Below are positions 7,875 through 16,579 of a DNA stretch of 64,000 bases, one piece after another. The stretch covers positions 85,015 to 149,014 of the forward strand of contig CAYFZO010000001.1 in the NCBI GenBank assembly GCA_964347615.1, read 5' to 3'. The stretch is from CAYFZO01 sp964347615 (GTDB taxonomy: Bacteria; Pseudomonadota; Gammaproteobacteria; Poriferisulfidales; Oxydemutatoraceae). How positions within the stretch are numbered: position 1 is the first letter of the stretch; each line of letters starts with the position of its first letter. The notes below the pieces were generated by a model. It ran no database searches. It saw only the letters and a list, made by a program, of their open reading frames with translations, and was not told the DNA's origin. The position numbers were made by a program, and so were the translations under genes.

Positions 7875-8771
7875 ATGGCTAAGGACTTGATATTAAAACA
7901 ATACCCGGCGACGCAACCGGGGGGACTGAACGGCTACATCGCAGCCGCGTACGCCCTGCCGGTGCTGAACCCCGAGGAAGAACGCGCGCTGGCGGTGCGT
8001 TATCACGACAAAAACGATTTGGAAGCCGCACGTAAGCTGGTCACGCACAACCTGCGGTTCGTAATTCAGGTCGCACGCGGCTATGCGGGTTACGGTTTGC
8101 CGCTCGGAGACCTCATCCAAGAGGGCAACGTCGGTTTGATGAAAGCCGTCAAGAAGTTCGACCCGAACGTCGGCGTGCGTTTGATTTCTTTCGCCGTTCA
8201 CTGGATACGCGCCGAAATGCACGAGTTCATCCTGAGAAACTGGCGGGTCGTCAAGGTTGCAACAACCAAAGCGCAACGCAAGTTGTTCTTCAACCTTCGC
8301 AGCATGAAAAAACGCTTGGGGTGGCTGAATCAAGCCGAAGTCAACGAGGTGGCGACGCAACTGGGCGTCAAGCCGGAAGAAGTGACCGAAATGGAGAAAC
8401 GCCTGAGCGGGCAGGATTTGAGCTTTGACCCGGCACCAAGCGACGAGGACGAGAACGACTACGCTCCGGCAATGTACCTGACCGACCAATCCGTCCCCGA
8501 CCCCGCCGCCGAAGCCGAACGCGACGACTGGCGGATACACTCCCGCCGCAAGCTCAAGCAGGCGATGGCCGAACTCGATGAACGCAGTCTGGACGTCCTG
8601 AAAGCACGGCGGCTACCAGACGGGAAAAGGATGACCTTGCACGAGCTCGCGGCGCGCTACCGAATCTCCGCCGAGCGGGTGCGCCAAATCGAAAACCAAG
8701 CGGTCGCCAAGTTGCAGAAACTGATTGCCGCGCCCGCCGAAGCAAACGCCGGACGTGCGCCCCCGAAGTAA
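7875..8771 (+). CDS. rpoH: RNA polymerase heat-shock sigma factor RpoH (sigma-32)
   Basis: A 298-residue group 3 sigma factor. Region 2 holds HNLRFVIQVARGYAGYGLPL and GDLIQEGNVGLMKAV; the RpoH box is seen as AQRKLFFNLRSMKKRL (about residues 131-146), which separates it from RpoD and RpoS. Region 4 ends with the helix-turn-helix ISAERVRQIENQAVAKL. It directs transcription of chaperone and protease genes, plausibly including hslVU in this window. The start has GAGG at a suitable distance. Its promoter is covered by a CIRCE element. Many gammaproteobacteria place ftsYEX next to rpoH and the M16 genes; here a chorismatase and cox genes flank it. Confidence 0.96.
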   Translation: MAKDLILKQYPATQPGGLNGYIAAAYALPVLNPEEERALAVRYHDKNDLEAARKLVTHNLRFVIQVARGYAGYGLPLGDLIQEGNVGLMKAVKKFDPNVGVRLISFAVHWIRAEMHEFILRNWRVVKVATTKAQRKLFFNLRSMKKRLGWLNQAEVNEVATQLGVKPEEVTEMEKRLSGQDLSFDPAPSDEDENDYAPAMYLTDQSVPDPAAEAERDDWRIHSRRKLKQAMAELDERSLDVLKARRLPDGKRMTLHELAARYRISAERVRQIENQAVAKLQKLIAAPAEANAGRAPPK

Positions 8772-8834
8772 ACGCCGACGCCGCAAGCGTCAGCCCGGTC
8801 GTCCCGCTTTCCCCGTCTCCCCGCGACAAGGCCC

Positions 8835-9782
8835 CTACGATAAGGCCTTGGCAATCGCCGGCAAGTGCGCATCGAACAGCAACAGCGCAAACAGCAGCAG
8901 TATATAAATGATCGAATAGACAAAAGTGTCTTTTGCCCAACGTTCGTCCCGGGTAATCTTCAACCCCAACGCATAGTACAGAAAAACGCCGTCGAGCAAA
9001 GCGGCGCCGAACAAGTAGACTGGCCCCGACGTGCCGACCACGTACGGCAGCATGGTGACCACGGTGAGCAGCACCGTGTAGAGAAGAATATGCAGGCGGG
9101 TGAAATCCTCGCCGTGGGTAACCGGCAACATCGGCACTTCTGCGTCGGCGTAGTCTTCCTTGCGGTATAAAGCGAGCGCCCAGAAATGCGGGGGCGTCCA
9201 AACAAAGATAATCAGGAACAGCAGCAAGGCTTCGGCCTCGACCCGTCCGGTAACCGCGGTCCAGCCGAGCAGCGGCGGCGTCGCACCGGCGGCGCCGCCG
9301 ATTACGATGTTTTGCGGCGTCGCATATTTCAGAAATCGCGTATAAACCACCGCGTAGCCGACCAACGACAACAGCGCCAGGACGGTCGTCAGCAAGTTGA
9401 CCCAAAGCGTAAGAACGAACGCGCCCAACCCACCGACGACGAAAGCGAAAATCAGCACCTGCCTCTTTGTCAGATGGCCCGAAGGCAGCGGACGAGCGCG
9501 GGTTCTTTCCATGACCGCGTCTATATGGTGGTCGGCAACCTGATTCAACGCGGCGGCCGCGGCCGAGACCAGCGCGACGCCTGAGACGCCGGCGACGACG
9601 ATGACCCACGGGACGTGCCCGGGCGAGGCCAGAAACATGCCCGCCAGCATCGTGAACAACATGGTCGCAACCACCTTGGGCTTGCATACTTCAAGGTAGT
9701 CCTTGACCGACGAAACGAACCCTTGCCGTGCCACCGCGGCGCCGGAGTTGATCTTGAGGTTGATCTTGGTGGGAACGCGCAT
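8835..9782 (-). CDS. ctaB: Protoheme IX farnesyltransferase (heme O synthase)
   Basis: This 315-residue UbiA-type membrane prenyltransferase converts heme B to heme O. The Asp-rich motif is NQVADHHIDAVMERTRARPLP near residue 80, followed by about eight further hydrophobic segments including GGAAGATPPLLGW. It is encoded 5 bases after ctaA on the same strand, so heme O and heme A synthases are made together for the aa3 oxidase. A 12-base tandem duplication near the start (9748-9771) repeats KIN in the N-terminal TKINLKINSG. Confidence 0.96.
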   Translation of the reverse strand: MRVPTKINLKINSGAAVARQGFVSSVKDYLEVCKPKVVATMLFTMLAGMFLASPGHVPWVIVVAGVSGVALVSAAAAALNQVADHHIDAVMERTRARPLPSGHLTKRQVLIFAFVVGGLGAFVLTLWVNLLTTVLALLSLVGYAVVYTRFLKYATPQNIVIGGAAGATPPLLGWTAVTGRVEAEALLLFLIIFVWTPPHFWALALYRKEDYADAEVPMLPVTHGEDFTRLHILLYTVLLTVVTMLPYVVGTSGPVYLFGAALLDGVFLYYALGLKITRDERWAKDTFVYSIIYILLLFALLLFDAHLPAIAKALS

Positions 9783-9787
9783 TCCGC

Positions 9788-10816
9788 TTACGATTTTAGC
9801 ATACGCGCGACGGTGACCAGGCTCAGAAGCAACGTCGCCGCCGTCGCGTTGTGCGCCGTCGCGACGACCAAAGGCAAAGACAAGGTAACGTTCAGAACAC
9901 CGAGCAAGGTCTGCAAAACAAGCAAGGCCAAAGAAACGGACACTGCGATTCTGAGCGCGGGCGGCGGTTTGCGCAGCAACAAAGCAAGCAGCAAAGATCC
10001 CAGCAGCAGCAGGGTCGCCAAAGCGCCGATGCGGTGAGTGACGTGAATTGCGGTTCGTGCGGGGGCGTCCAACGTCCCGTATTCATAATTCACGCCGGGC
10101 TCGCCGATGAGTTGGAAAGCGGCGGCGAAATCCATCGACGGCCACCACTGGCCCTGGCAGGTGGGAAAGTCGGGGCACGCGAGCGCCGCGTAGTTGCCGG
10201 CGGTCCACCCGCCGAGCGCAATCTGCACCGCCAACAGGCCGATGCCGGCCGTCACGAGACGCAGCCACTTCTTCCGCTCCGCGAAAGCACCGCCCGACCC
10301 GAAGTTCGACCCGAGGTTCGACCCGGCAGGCAGCGCCAGATGCCACAACAGAGCAAGCGTCGCCAGCCCGCCGAGCAGGTGCGCGGTGACGATAATCGGC
10401 TTGAGCAGCATGGTCACGGTCCACATTCCGAGGAGGGCTTGAAACACGATGAGCACCGAAAGCAACAACGGCAAGGTCACCGGTTGACGCCTGCAACGGC
10501 GATTGACGACCGCCAGCACCGCAAGCGCGAACACGAGAACCCCGAGGCCCCCCGCAAGATAGCGGTGCAAAACCTCTTTCCAAGCCTTGGCCGAATCAAC
10601 CGGGTTCCGCGGATAAAGCCGACGTGCTTGCTCGAGCTCGGCGGGCGTGTGAGGAACCCCGAGCAGCTTCCCGTAGCAGCCCGGCCAGTCCGGGCAACCC
10701 AACCCCGCGTCCGAAAGCCGAACGTAAGCACCCAGTACGACGACGCACAACGCGACCGCAACCGCCGCACGGGCGAGCAGCATGAAACGGCGATACAGCA
10801 GGTTCTCGTCAGCCAA
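9788..10816 (-). CDS. ctaA: Heme A synthase CtaA (Cox15 family)
   Basis: A 342-residue integral membrane protein of the Cox15/CtaA family that oxidises heme O to heme A. Diagnostic segments are GAYVRLSDAGLGCPDWPGCYGKL (about residues 25-47), HRYLAGGLGVLVF and, in the second half, THRIGALATLLLLG, with paired heme-ligand His residues in the hydrophobic segments. A 12-base tandem repeat at 10295-10324 expands a loop as SNLGSNFGSGG. It overlaps the preceding Sco-like gene by 8 bases. Confidence 0.95.
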   Translation of the reverse strand: MADENLLYRRFMLLARAAVAVALCVVVLGAYVRLSDAGLGCPDWPGCYGKLLGVPHTPAELEQARRLYPRNPVDSAKAWKEVLHRYLAGGLGVLVFALAVLAVVNRRCRRQPVTLPLLLSVLIVFQALLGMWTVTMLLKPIIVTAHLLGGLATLALLWHLALPAGSNLGSNFGSGGAFAERKKWLRLVTAGIGLLAVQIALGGWTAGNYAALACPDFPTCQGQWWPSMDFAAAFQLIGEPGVNYEYGTLDAPARTAIHVTHRIGALATLLLLGSLLLALLLRKPPPALRIAVSVSLALLVLQTLLGVLNVTLSLPLVVATAHNATAATLLLSLVTVARMLKS

Positions 10817-11402
10817 TCTTGGATACGCGTAAAAGTTTCTTGAGGTCCTTGAATATACCCTTTGAAGCCGCCGAGTCGGAATAACGCATCATCAGGTTGC
10901 CCAGCGGATCAATGAGATAAACGTTGCCTTGCGGATAAACGCCGAGCTGCTCGGCAAAAAGGGTTTTCTCACCGGGTTTCGAGTGCGCCGTAATCAACCG
11001 AGGATACCTGTCGAGCAGGCGCTCGAGGGTGCCGCCGGCGGTCGGCTCACCGGAAAAGTAGACGGTTTGCACGCGCCCCGCGTCCTTGCTCAGGGACAGG
11101 CGGACTTGGCGCATCTTGAACAAGCCGGCTTCGCACTCCAGATCGCAGTCCGCGCCGTTCCAGTACAACAAGGTCCATTTGCCGATCAGCAATTCGCCCG
11201 GCAGGCGCCGCCCGTGACGGGATACGCCCTGAAACTCGGCAAGCGGCTGCGCGGGGGTAATCAGTTCTCCGTGACTGTCGCTTCCGGGTAACGTGAACCA
11301 TCCCGGGTTGAGATAAATCAGCGTCGCAAGCAGCAACGGTCCGAGGAAGACCGCGGCCAGGGCCAGCAGTTTCAGTCGGGAAATCTTTACCGCGTCCGTC
11401 AT
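10809..11402 (-). CDS. Membrane-anchored Sco/thioredoxin-like cytochrome oxidase assembly protein
   Basis: About 197 residues from an ATG that overlaps the SURF1 stop (ATGA). There is one N-terminal membrane anchor (LKLLALAAVFLGPLLLATLIYL) and then a small periplasmic domain. GKWTLLYWNGADCDLECEAG places two Cys three residues apart, as in the copper-binding CxxxC of SCO1/SenC proteins, and QGNVYLIDPLGNLMMRY resembles the later thioredoxin-fold strands. A role in copper delivery to the oxidase is likely from context. Proteins of this kind are often left as hypothetical between SURF1 and ctaA. Confidence 0.8.
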   Translation of the reverse strand: MTDAVKISRLKLLALAAVFLGPLLLATLIYLNPGWFTLPGSDSHGELITPAQPLAEFQGVSRHGRRLPGELLIGKWTLLYWNGADCDLECEAGLFKMRQVRLSLSKDAGRVQTVYFSGEPTAGGTLERLLDRYPRLITAHSKPGEKTLFAEQLGVYPQGNVYLIDPLGNLMMRYSDSAASKGIFKDLKKLLRVSKIG

Positions 11403-12112
11403 TTTCGTCGCCGCCTCAGAGTCAGCACCACAAACACCGCAAACGCCGCGGCGGAAAGAGCAAACCATTGAAACGCGTAAGCGAGATGCTTTTCCGGCGA
11501 AACCGACGTCAGCCGCCAGGTGCGCAGATAGCCGTGCGGAAGCGAAGGGGCAAGACGCACGACGAAAGGACGCAAGGGTTCACCGAGACGCCGCCCAAGC
11601 GCCTCGAAGTCCAGGAATTGGATAATCCTCGGCCAGCCGGATTCACCGTCGTCGATGCCGCCGAGGGTGAACGGTTCTCCGTAAGGTACGTAAATCGAGC
11701 CTTCAAGCCGCATCGGCTCCCCGGGAATCGAGACTTCCGGGAGGTCGCTTCTGTCCGCACCGAGAGGGACCCAGCCGCGGTCAACCAAAATCAAGCCGGC
11801 GCCCGACGCCTTGAAAGCCGTCAACACGTTGAAGCCGACGCGACCCTCGCGGATTTGGTTGTCGAGCAGAAATTGGCGTTCGCTCAGCGGAACCGCTGCA
11901 AACCGCACCTTGCGGTAACGCCACCGAAGCGGGTCTTCGAACCGGGCGGGCAATTCCACCGCGGGTTCGGCGGCACGATGCAGCTGGGTTTCAATGATTT
12001 CCTTTTTCTCACCGGCACGGTCCAACTGCCACCTGCCCAGACCCGCGAACAGGCCCGCGACAAACACCGTCAGCAGAAAACCGAGCAAAGTATGCTTGAA
12101 ATACAGTTTCAC
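11399..12112 (-). CDS. SURF1 family cytochrome oxidase biogenesis protein
   Basis: 237 residues with a membrane segment at each end (about residues 9-25 and 213-231), the SURF1 topology. Conserved blocks include LGRWQLDRAGEKK, WRYRKVRFAAVPLSERQFLLDNQ, LVDRGWVPLGADRS and the C-terminal HLAYAFQWFALSAAAFAVFV. SURF1 assists heme a insertion or early assembly of the aa3 oxidase. It starts an apparent four-gene minus-strand unit (SURF1, Sco-like, ctaA, ctaB) with overlapping or near-touching ends. Confidence 0.93.
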   Translation of the reverse strand: MKLYFKHTLLGFLLTVFVAGLFAGLGRWQLDRAGEKKEIIETQLHRAAEPAVELPARFEDPLRWRYRKVRFAAVPLSERQFLLDNQIREGRVGFNVLTAFKASGAGLILVDRGWVPLGADRSDLPEVSIPGEPMRLEGSIYVPYGEPFTLGGIDDGESGWPRIIQFLDFEALGRRLGEPLRPFVVRLAPSLPHGYLRTWRLTSVSPEKHLAYAFQWFALSAAAFAVFVVLTLRRRRK

Positions 12113-12203
12113 AAGGGGTCTAATGTCGCAGCGAGAGCGCCGACTTTAACGCGGAAGCCGGCGTGATTTGCGGCTTTGCCGCGGTGGACAAAGGACTTGC
12201 CTC

Positions 12204-12422
12204 ATGCTGATAAAAGCGCTGACGGTTTTTCTGCTGCTGATTATCATGATTAGCTTAGGGTCGGCACTGGTGTATTTGGTCAAAGACCGAGGCACGACCA
12301 AACGAACGTTGAACGCGCTGACCTTGAGAATCGGGCTTTCGGTACTCGCGTTCGTGCTGTTGCTGATCGGGTTCGCAACCGGATTGATTACACCGCACGG
12401 AGTCGTTCCCCCGCCTCCCTGA
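12204..12422 (+). CDS. Twin transmembrane protein (DUF2909)
   Basis: A 72-residue protein with two hydrophobic segments (MLIKALTVFLLLIIMISLG and LSVLAFVLLLIGFATGL) joined by a basic loop, LVKDRGTTKRTLNALTLRIG, which is the DUF2909 pattern. An upstream in-frame ATG adds 12 residues, but the homology begins at 12204. Its position on the opposite strand between ctaE and SURF1 is typical in gammaproteobacterial oxidase loci. Function is unknown; association with the oxidase is inferred from context. Confidence 0.8.
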   Translation: MLIKALTVFLLLIIMISLGSALVYLVKDRGTTKRTLNALTLRIGLSVLAFVLLLIGFATGLITPHGVVPPPP

Positions 12423-12459
12423 GCAAAATACGGCTCAGGCAGGCGTTCAGACGGCGCGG

Positions 12460-13332
12460 CTACAGCCAGTAGACGAAGATAAAAAGCCCCAGCCACACGA
12501 CGTCGACAAAGTGCCAGTACCAAGCGGCGGCTTCGAACGCGAAGTGGTTCTGGGGGGTAAAGTGCCCGACGATGCTGCGAATCAGCACCACGGTCAAGAT
12601 GATTGCACCGAGCGTAACGTGCAGGCCGTGAAAGCCGGTCAGCATGAAGAACGTCGAGCCGTAGACTCCCGACTCGAGGGTGAGGTTCAGATCCTTGTAG
12701 GCGTGAATATATTCCTCCGCCTGCAGAAGCACGAACACGAATCCAAGCACCACGGTCAGGGACAACCCGGCAATCAACTGTCCCCGTTTCATCGCCTTCA
12801 AGGCATGGTGCGCCCAAGTTACGGTAACCCCGCTGCTCAGCAGGATGGCGGTGTTGATTGCAGGCACGCCCCAAGCCGGCATCGCCGCGAATTTACCGCC
12901 GATCTCCGCGGGGCCGTTCCCCGTCGTCGGCCAGATCGCCTCGTAGCCGGACCACAGATAAAGGTTCGTCGAAGCACCCGAACCTTCGCCGCCGAGCCAC
13001 GGAAGAGAATAAATGCGCGCGTAAAACAAAGCACCGAAAAACGCGGCAAAGAACATAACTTCGGAGAAAATGAACCAAGCCATCCCCCAGCGAAACGAGA
13101 CGTCCACTTGCCCGTTATAAGTGCCGGCTTCGCTTTCCTTGATCACCGTGCTGAACCAGCCGAACAGCATGACGATCAGGATTATCGTCCCGACGCCCAT
13201 TACCGACAATCCGAACGAAGCGCCGTTCAGCCACGAAGCGGCGCCGACCATGATGGAGAACAACGCGATCGAGCCGACGATCGGCCAATAGCTGGGGTTG
13301 GGGATGTAGTAAGAGGAACGTGCGTCAGACAT
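12460..13332 (-). CDS. ctaE: Cytochrome c oxidase subunit III
   Basis: 290 residues with seven membrane segments. Family marks include YYIPNPSYWPIVGSIALF at the start, GMAWFIFSEVMFFAAFFGALFYAR, and the C-terminal GFHGLHVTLGAIIL and AAWYWHFVDVVWLGLFIFVYWL. Subunit III stabilises the catalytic core and the proton uptake path. It is the last gene of the ctaC-ctaD-small gene-ctaG-ctaE run and starts two bases after the ctaG stop. It is convergent with the DUF2909 gene. Confidence 0.97.
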   Translation of the reverse strand: MSDARSSYYIPNPSYWPIVGSIALFSIMVGAASWLNGASFGLSVMGVGTIILIVMLFGWFSTVIKESEAGTYNGQVDVSFRWGMAWFIFSEVMFFAAFFGALFYARIYSLPWLGGEGSGASTNLYLWSGYEAIWPTTGNGPAEIGGKFAAMPAWGVPAINTAILLSSGVTVTWAHHALKAMKRGQLIAGLSLTVVLGFVFVLLQAEEYIHAYKDLNLTLESGVYGSTFFMLTGFHGLHVTLGAIILTVVLIRSIVGHFTPQNHFAFEAAAWYWHFVDVVWLGLFIFVYWL

Positions 13333-13334
13333 GG

Positions 13335-13949
13335 TCAGGTCCTGTTTGGTTCGGGTTCATCGGTAACGTCAAAGAAAGTGTACGCAAGGGAAATCGTCTT
13401 GACGTGTTCCGGCAGCTTGGGGCTTACCACGAATCGCAACGGCATCAAACGCTCCTCTCCGGGTTCGAGCTCCTGTTTGATAAAGCAAAAACATTCGGTC
13501 TTGTTGAAGAACCTCGCGGCGGCGGTCGGCGCAACGCTCGGAACCGCCCGCCCGACGACGTGCAAGGCATCGAGGTTTTTCGCAACGTAGTTGACCTCGT
13601 AGACTTCACCGAGCTCGACCTCAAGCACTTTGGTTTGCGGTGCAAACGCCCAATTCATCGATTGATTGAGGTTGGCGACGAACTCGACGGTCACCAAACG
13701 CTGCTCGTCGAGATCGCCCGCCGTGGCCGCGGTGGGCGTGGCCGACGCCCCGGCCTGAGCTTTGGCCTGAGCTTCGACCTGAGCTTCGGCGATCCTGCCG
13801 GTCTTGCCGTTGAGTCCGGTGACGTCACAAATCACGTCGTACAGCGGAACCAGCCCGAAACCGAAACCGAACATCACGACGGTGAAACCCGCAAGCTTGA
13901 AAGCCGATTTGGTCGTGGATTTCTTCACTTTCGCTTTACCCTTGTTCAT
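13335..13949 (-). CDS. ctaG: Cytochrome c oxidase assembly protein CtaG (Cox11)
   Basis: About 204 residues from the ATG at 13949; an upstream in-frame ATG exists but runs into a tandem repeat. One N-terminal membrane anchor (LAGFTVVMFGFGFGLVPLY) is followed by the periplasmic Cox11 domain with the copper-binding KTECFCFIKQEL motif (CFCF, about residue 153) and MPLRFVVSPKLPEHV near the end. It delivers copper to CuB of subunit I. The linker after VTGLNGKTG is lengthened by a 12-base tandem repeat encoding AQ-rich units. Confidence 0.95.
   Translation of the reverse strand: MNKGKAKVKKSTTKSAFKLAGFTVVMFGFGFGLVPLYDVICDVTGLNGKTGRIAEAQVEAQAKAQAGASATPTAATAGDLDEQRLVTVEFVANLNQSMNWAFAPQTKVLEVELGEVYEVNYVAKNLDALHVVGRAVPSVAPTAAARFFNKTECFCFIKQELEPGEERLMPLRFVVSPKLPEHVKTISLAYTFFDVTDEPEPNRT
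13751..13786 (+). repeat. Coding tandem repeat, 3 x 12 bp, in ctaG
   Basis: Three near-identical 12-base units built on GGCCTGAGCTT encode EAQVEAQAKAQAG on the minus strand. They expand the linker between the membrane anchor and the Cox11 domain, in frame. Confidence 0.85.
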
Positions 13950-13965
13950 TATCTTTATTCTTTGG

Positions 13966-14005
13966 TCATCTCCGGCCATCTCCGGTCATCTCCGGTCATC
14001 TCCGT
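13966..14005 (+). repeat. Tandem repeat, 4 x 10 bp, upstream of ctaG
   Basis: Four 10-base units of TCATCTCCGG (second unit begins C; last ends T) fill the gap between the 36-residue gene and ctaG. On the mRNA the unit reads CCGGAGATGA, so each copy carries a GGAG next to an ATGA. The array therefore repeats a ribosome-binding-site-like sequence just ahead of ctaG. Confidence 0.85.
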
Positions 14006-14012
14006 TCGAGGC

Positions 14013-14123
14013 TCAGCGCATCGCAACCAGAACGTAAAACCCGACGTAAATCACGGTCACAAGCAGAGCCAACCCGAAAACCGTCCTCTTTACGCTGCCC
14101 TTTTGCCGCCCGCTCGTCTTCAC
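14013..14123 (-). CDS. Small cytochrome oxidase assembly protein, 36 residues
   Basis: The frame starts at GTG three bases after the ctaD stop and ends before ctaG. It encodes a basic N-terminus (KTSGRQKGSVKR) followed by a single membrane helix (TVFGLALLVTVIYVGFYVLV). Gammaproteobacterial oxidase operons often have such a 35-45 residue single-span gene between ctaD and ctaG, annotated as a cytochrome oxidase small assembly protein. Position, basic charge and helix match; sequence identity to that family cannot be tested here. Confidence 0.7.
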   Translation of the reverse strand: MKTSGRQKGSVKRTVFGLALLVTVIYVGFYVLVAMR

Positions 14124-14126
14124 GAC

Positions 14127-15743
14127 TCATTTCACGCCGCCTGCAACGTCACCTGCAACGTCACTGATTGGGGGCGGCGTGGTGAAACTGTGATAGGGCG
14201 GCGGCGACGGCAGGGTCCACTCGAGTCCTCGGGCGCCGTCCCAGACCTGTGCGGTGGCTTTTTCCTTGCCGCGGATCGTCGCAATCACGAGATACAGAAA
14301 CAGCAATTGTGCGAAACCGAAACCGAAAGCACCGATGCTTGCCAGCATGTTGTAGTCGGTAAATTGCATGTTGTAGTCCGGAATGCGCCTCGGCATGCCC
14401 GCAAGCCCGACAAAGTGCATCGGGAAGAAAGTCAGGTTCACGAAAATCGTCGAAAGCCAAAAGTGCCATTTGCCGAGCGTTTCGTTGTACATGTTGCCGG
14501 TCCATTTCGGCAACCAATAGTACACGGCGGCGATGATTGCAAAGATCGAACCCGGCACCAGCACGTAGTGGAAATGCGCAACGATAAAGTAAGTATCGTG
14601 ATACTGATAATCAGCCGGCGTAATCGCCATCATCAAGCCCGAAAAACCGCCTATCGTGAACAGCACGATGAACGCAATCGCGAACAGCATCGGGGTCTCG
14701 AACGTCAGCGAACCACGCCACATCGTCGCCACCCAATTGAACACTTTCACTCCGGTCGGCACCGCGATCAGCATGGTTGAAAACATGAAAAACAGCTGAC
14801 CGGCCAGCGGCATGCCGACGGTGAACATGTGATGCGCCCACACGATGATCGAAAGAAAAGCGATAGAGGCCGTCGCGTAGACCATCGAGCTGTAGCCGAA
14901 CAGCGGCTTCCGGGAAAACGTCGGGAGGATGCTCGAGATGACGCCGAACGACGGGAGGATCAGAATGTAGACCTCCGGATGGCCGAAAAACCAGAAGATG
15001 TGCTGAAACATCACCGGGTCGCCCCCGCCTGCCGCGTTGAAAAAGCTGGTGCCGAAGAATTTGTCGGTCAACAGCATCGTCACACCGCCCGCAAGAACCG
15101 GCATCGCCATGATCAGCAGGTAGGCGGTAATCAACCAGGTCCACACGAACAAGGGCATTTTCATCAGGGTCATTCCCGGTGCGCGCATGTTGAGTATGGT
15201 CGCAATGATGTTGATGGCGCCGAGAATCGAAGACAAGCCCATGAAGTGAATCGAGAAAACGACGAACGGCAACGCCTCGCCGGTCTGCAGGGTCAGCGGC
15301 GGATACAGCGTCCAGCCGCCGGCGGGGCCGCCGCCGTCCATGAACAACGTCGAAAGCAGCATGGTGAACGCGAACGGCAGAATCCAGAAGCTCCAGTTGT
15401 TAAGCCTCGGCAACGCCATGTCGGTACCGCCGATCATCATCGGAATCAACCAATTGGCAAGACCGGTGAACGCCGGCATCACGACGCCGAAAATCATGAC
15501 CAGCGCGTGCATGGTCGTCATCGAGTTGAAAAACTGCGGATCCACGAACTGCATGCCCGGTTCGAACAATTCGGTGCGGATAATCAGCGCCATCGCGCCG
15601 CCGATGAAGAACATGATCATCGCAAACCACAGGTACAACGTGCCGATGTCCTTGTGGTTGGTGGTGAAAAGCCAACGCTTGACGCCGCTGGGGTGTTCTT
15701 CGTGGTGCTCCTGGTGGGTCTCGTCGGTTATGACTGCGCTCAT
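14127..15743 (-). CDS. ctaD: Cytochrome c oxidase subunit I
   Basis: About 538 residues from the ATG that overlaps the ctaC stop (ATGA), with AGGAG before it; an upstream extension is open but lies inside ctaC. The oxidase signature is complete: WLFTTNHKDIGTLYL at the start, FWFFGHPEVYILILPSFG with the CuB and cross-linked Tyr region, IIVWAHHMF, and DTYFIVAHFHYVLVPGS carrying the heme a3 and heme a ligands. The GHPEVY sequence indicates an A-type proton pump. It is the catalytic subunit of the aa3 cytochrome c oxidase in the inner membrane. Confidence 0.98.
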   Translation of the reverse strand: MSAVITDETHQEHHEEHPSGVKRWLFTTNHKDIGTLYLWFAMIMFFIGGAMALIIRTELFEPGMQFVDPQFFNSMTTMHALVMIFGVVMPAFTGLANWLIPMMIGGTDMALPRLNNWSFWILPFAFTMLLSTLFMDGGGPAGGWTLYPPLTLQTGEALPFVVFSIHFMGLSSILGAINIIATILNMRAPGMTLMKMPLFVWTWLITAYLLIMAMPVLAGGVTMLLTDKFFGTSFFNAAGGGDPVMFQHIFWFFGHPEVYILILPSFGVISSILPTFSRKPLFGYSSMVYATASIAFLSIIVWAHHMFTVGMPLAGQLFFMFSTMLIAVPTGVKVFNWVATMWRGSLTFETPMLFAIAFIVLFTIGGFSGLMMAITPADYQYHDTYFIVAHFHYVLVPGSIFAIIAAVYYWLPKWTGNMYNETLGKWHFWLSTIFVNLTFFPMHFVGLAGMPRRIPDYNMQFTDYNMLASIGAFGFGFAQLLFLYLVIATIRGKEKATAQVWDGARGLEWTLPSPPPYHSFTTPPPISDVAGDVAGGVK

Positions 15744-16579
15744 TGTTTTTCTCCTGAGGTTGACGCCTGACGCTGACGGGTGACGATCGCAAGGGGCTGC
15801 GACTTCATGTCCGCGACCCACTGATCATATTCCGCCGGTTCAACCGCGCGGACGACGACCGGCATGAACGCGTGGCCGCGACCGCACAATTCCGCACATT
15901 GCCCGCGATAAACTCCGGGTTCGTCAATCCGGGTCCAGATTTCATTGATGAAGCCGGGGATAGCGTCCTTTTTCACCGCAAGCTCCGGCACCCACCACGC
16001 GTGAAGCACGTCGTTCGAAGTCAGCAGGAAGCGGACCTTCTTGCCGACGGGCAACACCATCTCGTTGTCCACCTCGAGGAGGTAGTTCTCGTCCTTCTCC
16101 ATGAGGTTGTAAATCTCTTCACGCGGCGTCGCAAGCGCGCTGTAGAAACGGATCCCCTCGTTCAGGTATTCGTACTCCCACAACCACTGATAACCGGTGA
16201 TTTTCACCGTCATGTCGGCGTCCCCGGTGTTCTCCAGCTTAATCAAGGTTTTCGCCGCGGGCACCGCCATCGCAATCAATATCAGCAACGGCGCCAGCGT
16301 CCAAGCGAATTCCACGGTCGAGCTTTCATGGAATTGCTTGGCCTCGTATCCCTTGGATTTTCGGTGCACGACGATCGAATAAGCCATCGCGCCGAACACG
16401 ACGACGCCGATTACCACGCAGATCCAATAGATCAGCATGTGCAAATCAAAGATGTCGCGGCTGATCTCGGTTACGCCGACCGGCAAGTTGTACGGCTGGA
16501 TCTCGGCACCCGCCGAACCGGAAAACAATGCCAAGCTTATGCCACCCGCCACAGACGATATGAAACCGGGTTTTCGCAT
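15740..16579 (-). CDS. ctaC: Cytochrome c oxidase subunit II
   Basis: 279 residues: signal peptide (residues 1-25), two membrane helices (LHMLIYWICVVIGVVVFGAMAY and FAWTLAPLLILIAMAVPAA) and a periplasmic cupredoxin domain. The CuA site is CAELCGRGHAFM near residue 230, with the earlier His in DVLHAWWVPEL. YQWLWEYEY is the aromatic electron-entry patch. No C-terminal cytochrome c domain is fused, so it accepts electrons from a separate cytochrome c. First gene of the oxidase operon. Confidence 0.97.
   Translation of the reverse strand: MRKPGFISSVAGGISLALFSGSAGAEIQPYNLPVGVTEISRDIFDLHMLIYWICVVIGVVVFGAMAYSIVVHRKSKGYEAKQFHESSTVEFAWTLAPLLILIAMAVPAAKTLIKLENTGDADMTVKITGYQWLWEYEYLNEGIRFYSALATPREEIYNLMEKDENYLLEVDNEMVLPVGKKVRFLLTSNDVLHAWWVPELAVKKDAIPGFINEIWTRIDEPGVYRGQCAELCGRGHAFMPVVVRAVEPAEYDQWVADMKSQPLAIVTRQRQASTSGEKQ

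Noticed and set aside
8827..8850. Hairpin CAAGGCC / GGCCTTG between convergent rpoH and ctaB, considered as a terminator
   Set aside because: Stem of seven with a 10-base loop but no run of T on either side, and it overlaps the ctaB stop codon, so it is not a convincing intrinsic terminator.
14829..15770. Long plus-strand open frame antisense to ctaD
   Set aside because: It mirrors a well-supported oxidase gene, is rich in Arg, His and Gln and has no family features; such frames are common opposite GC-rich genes.
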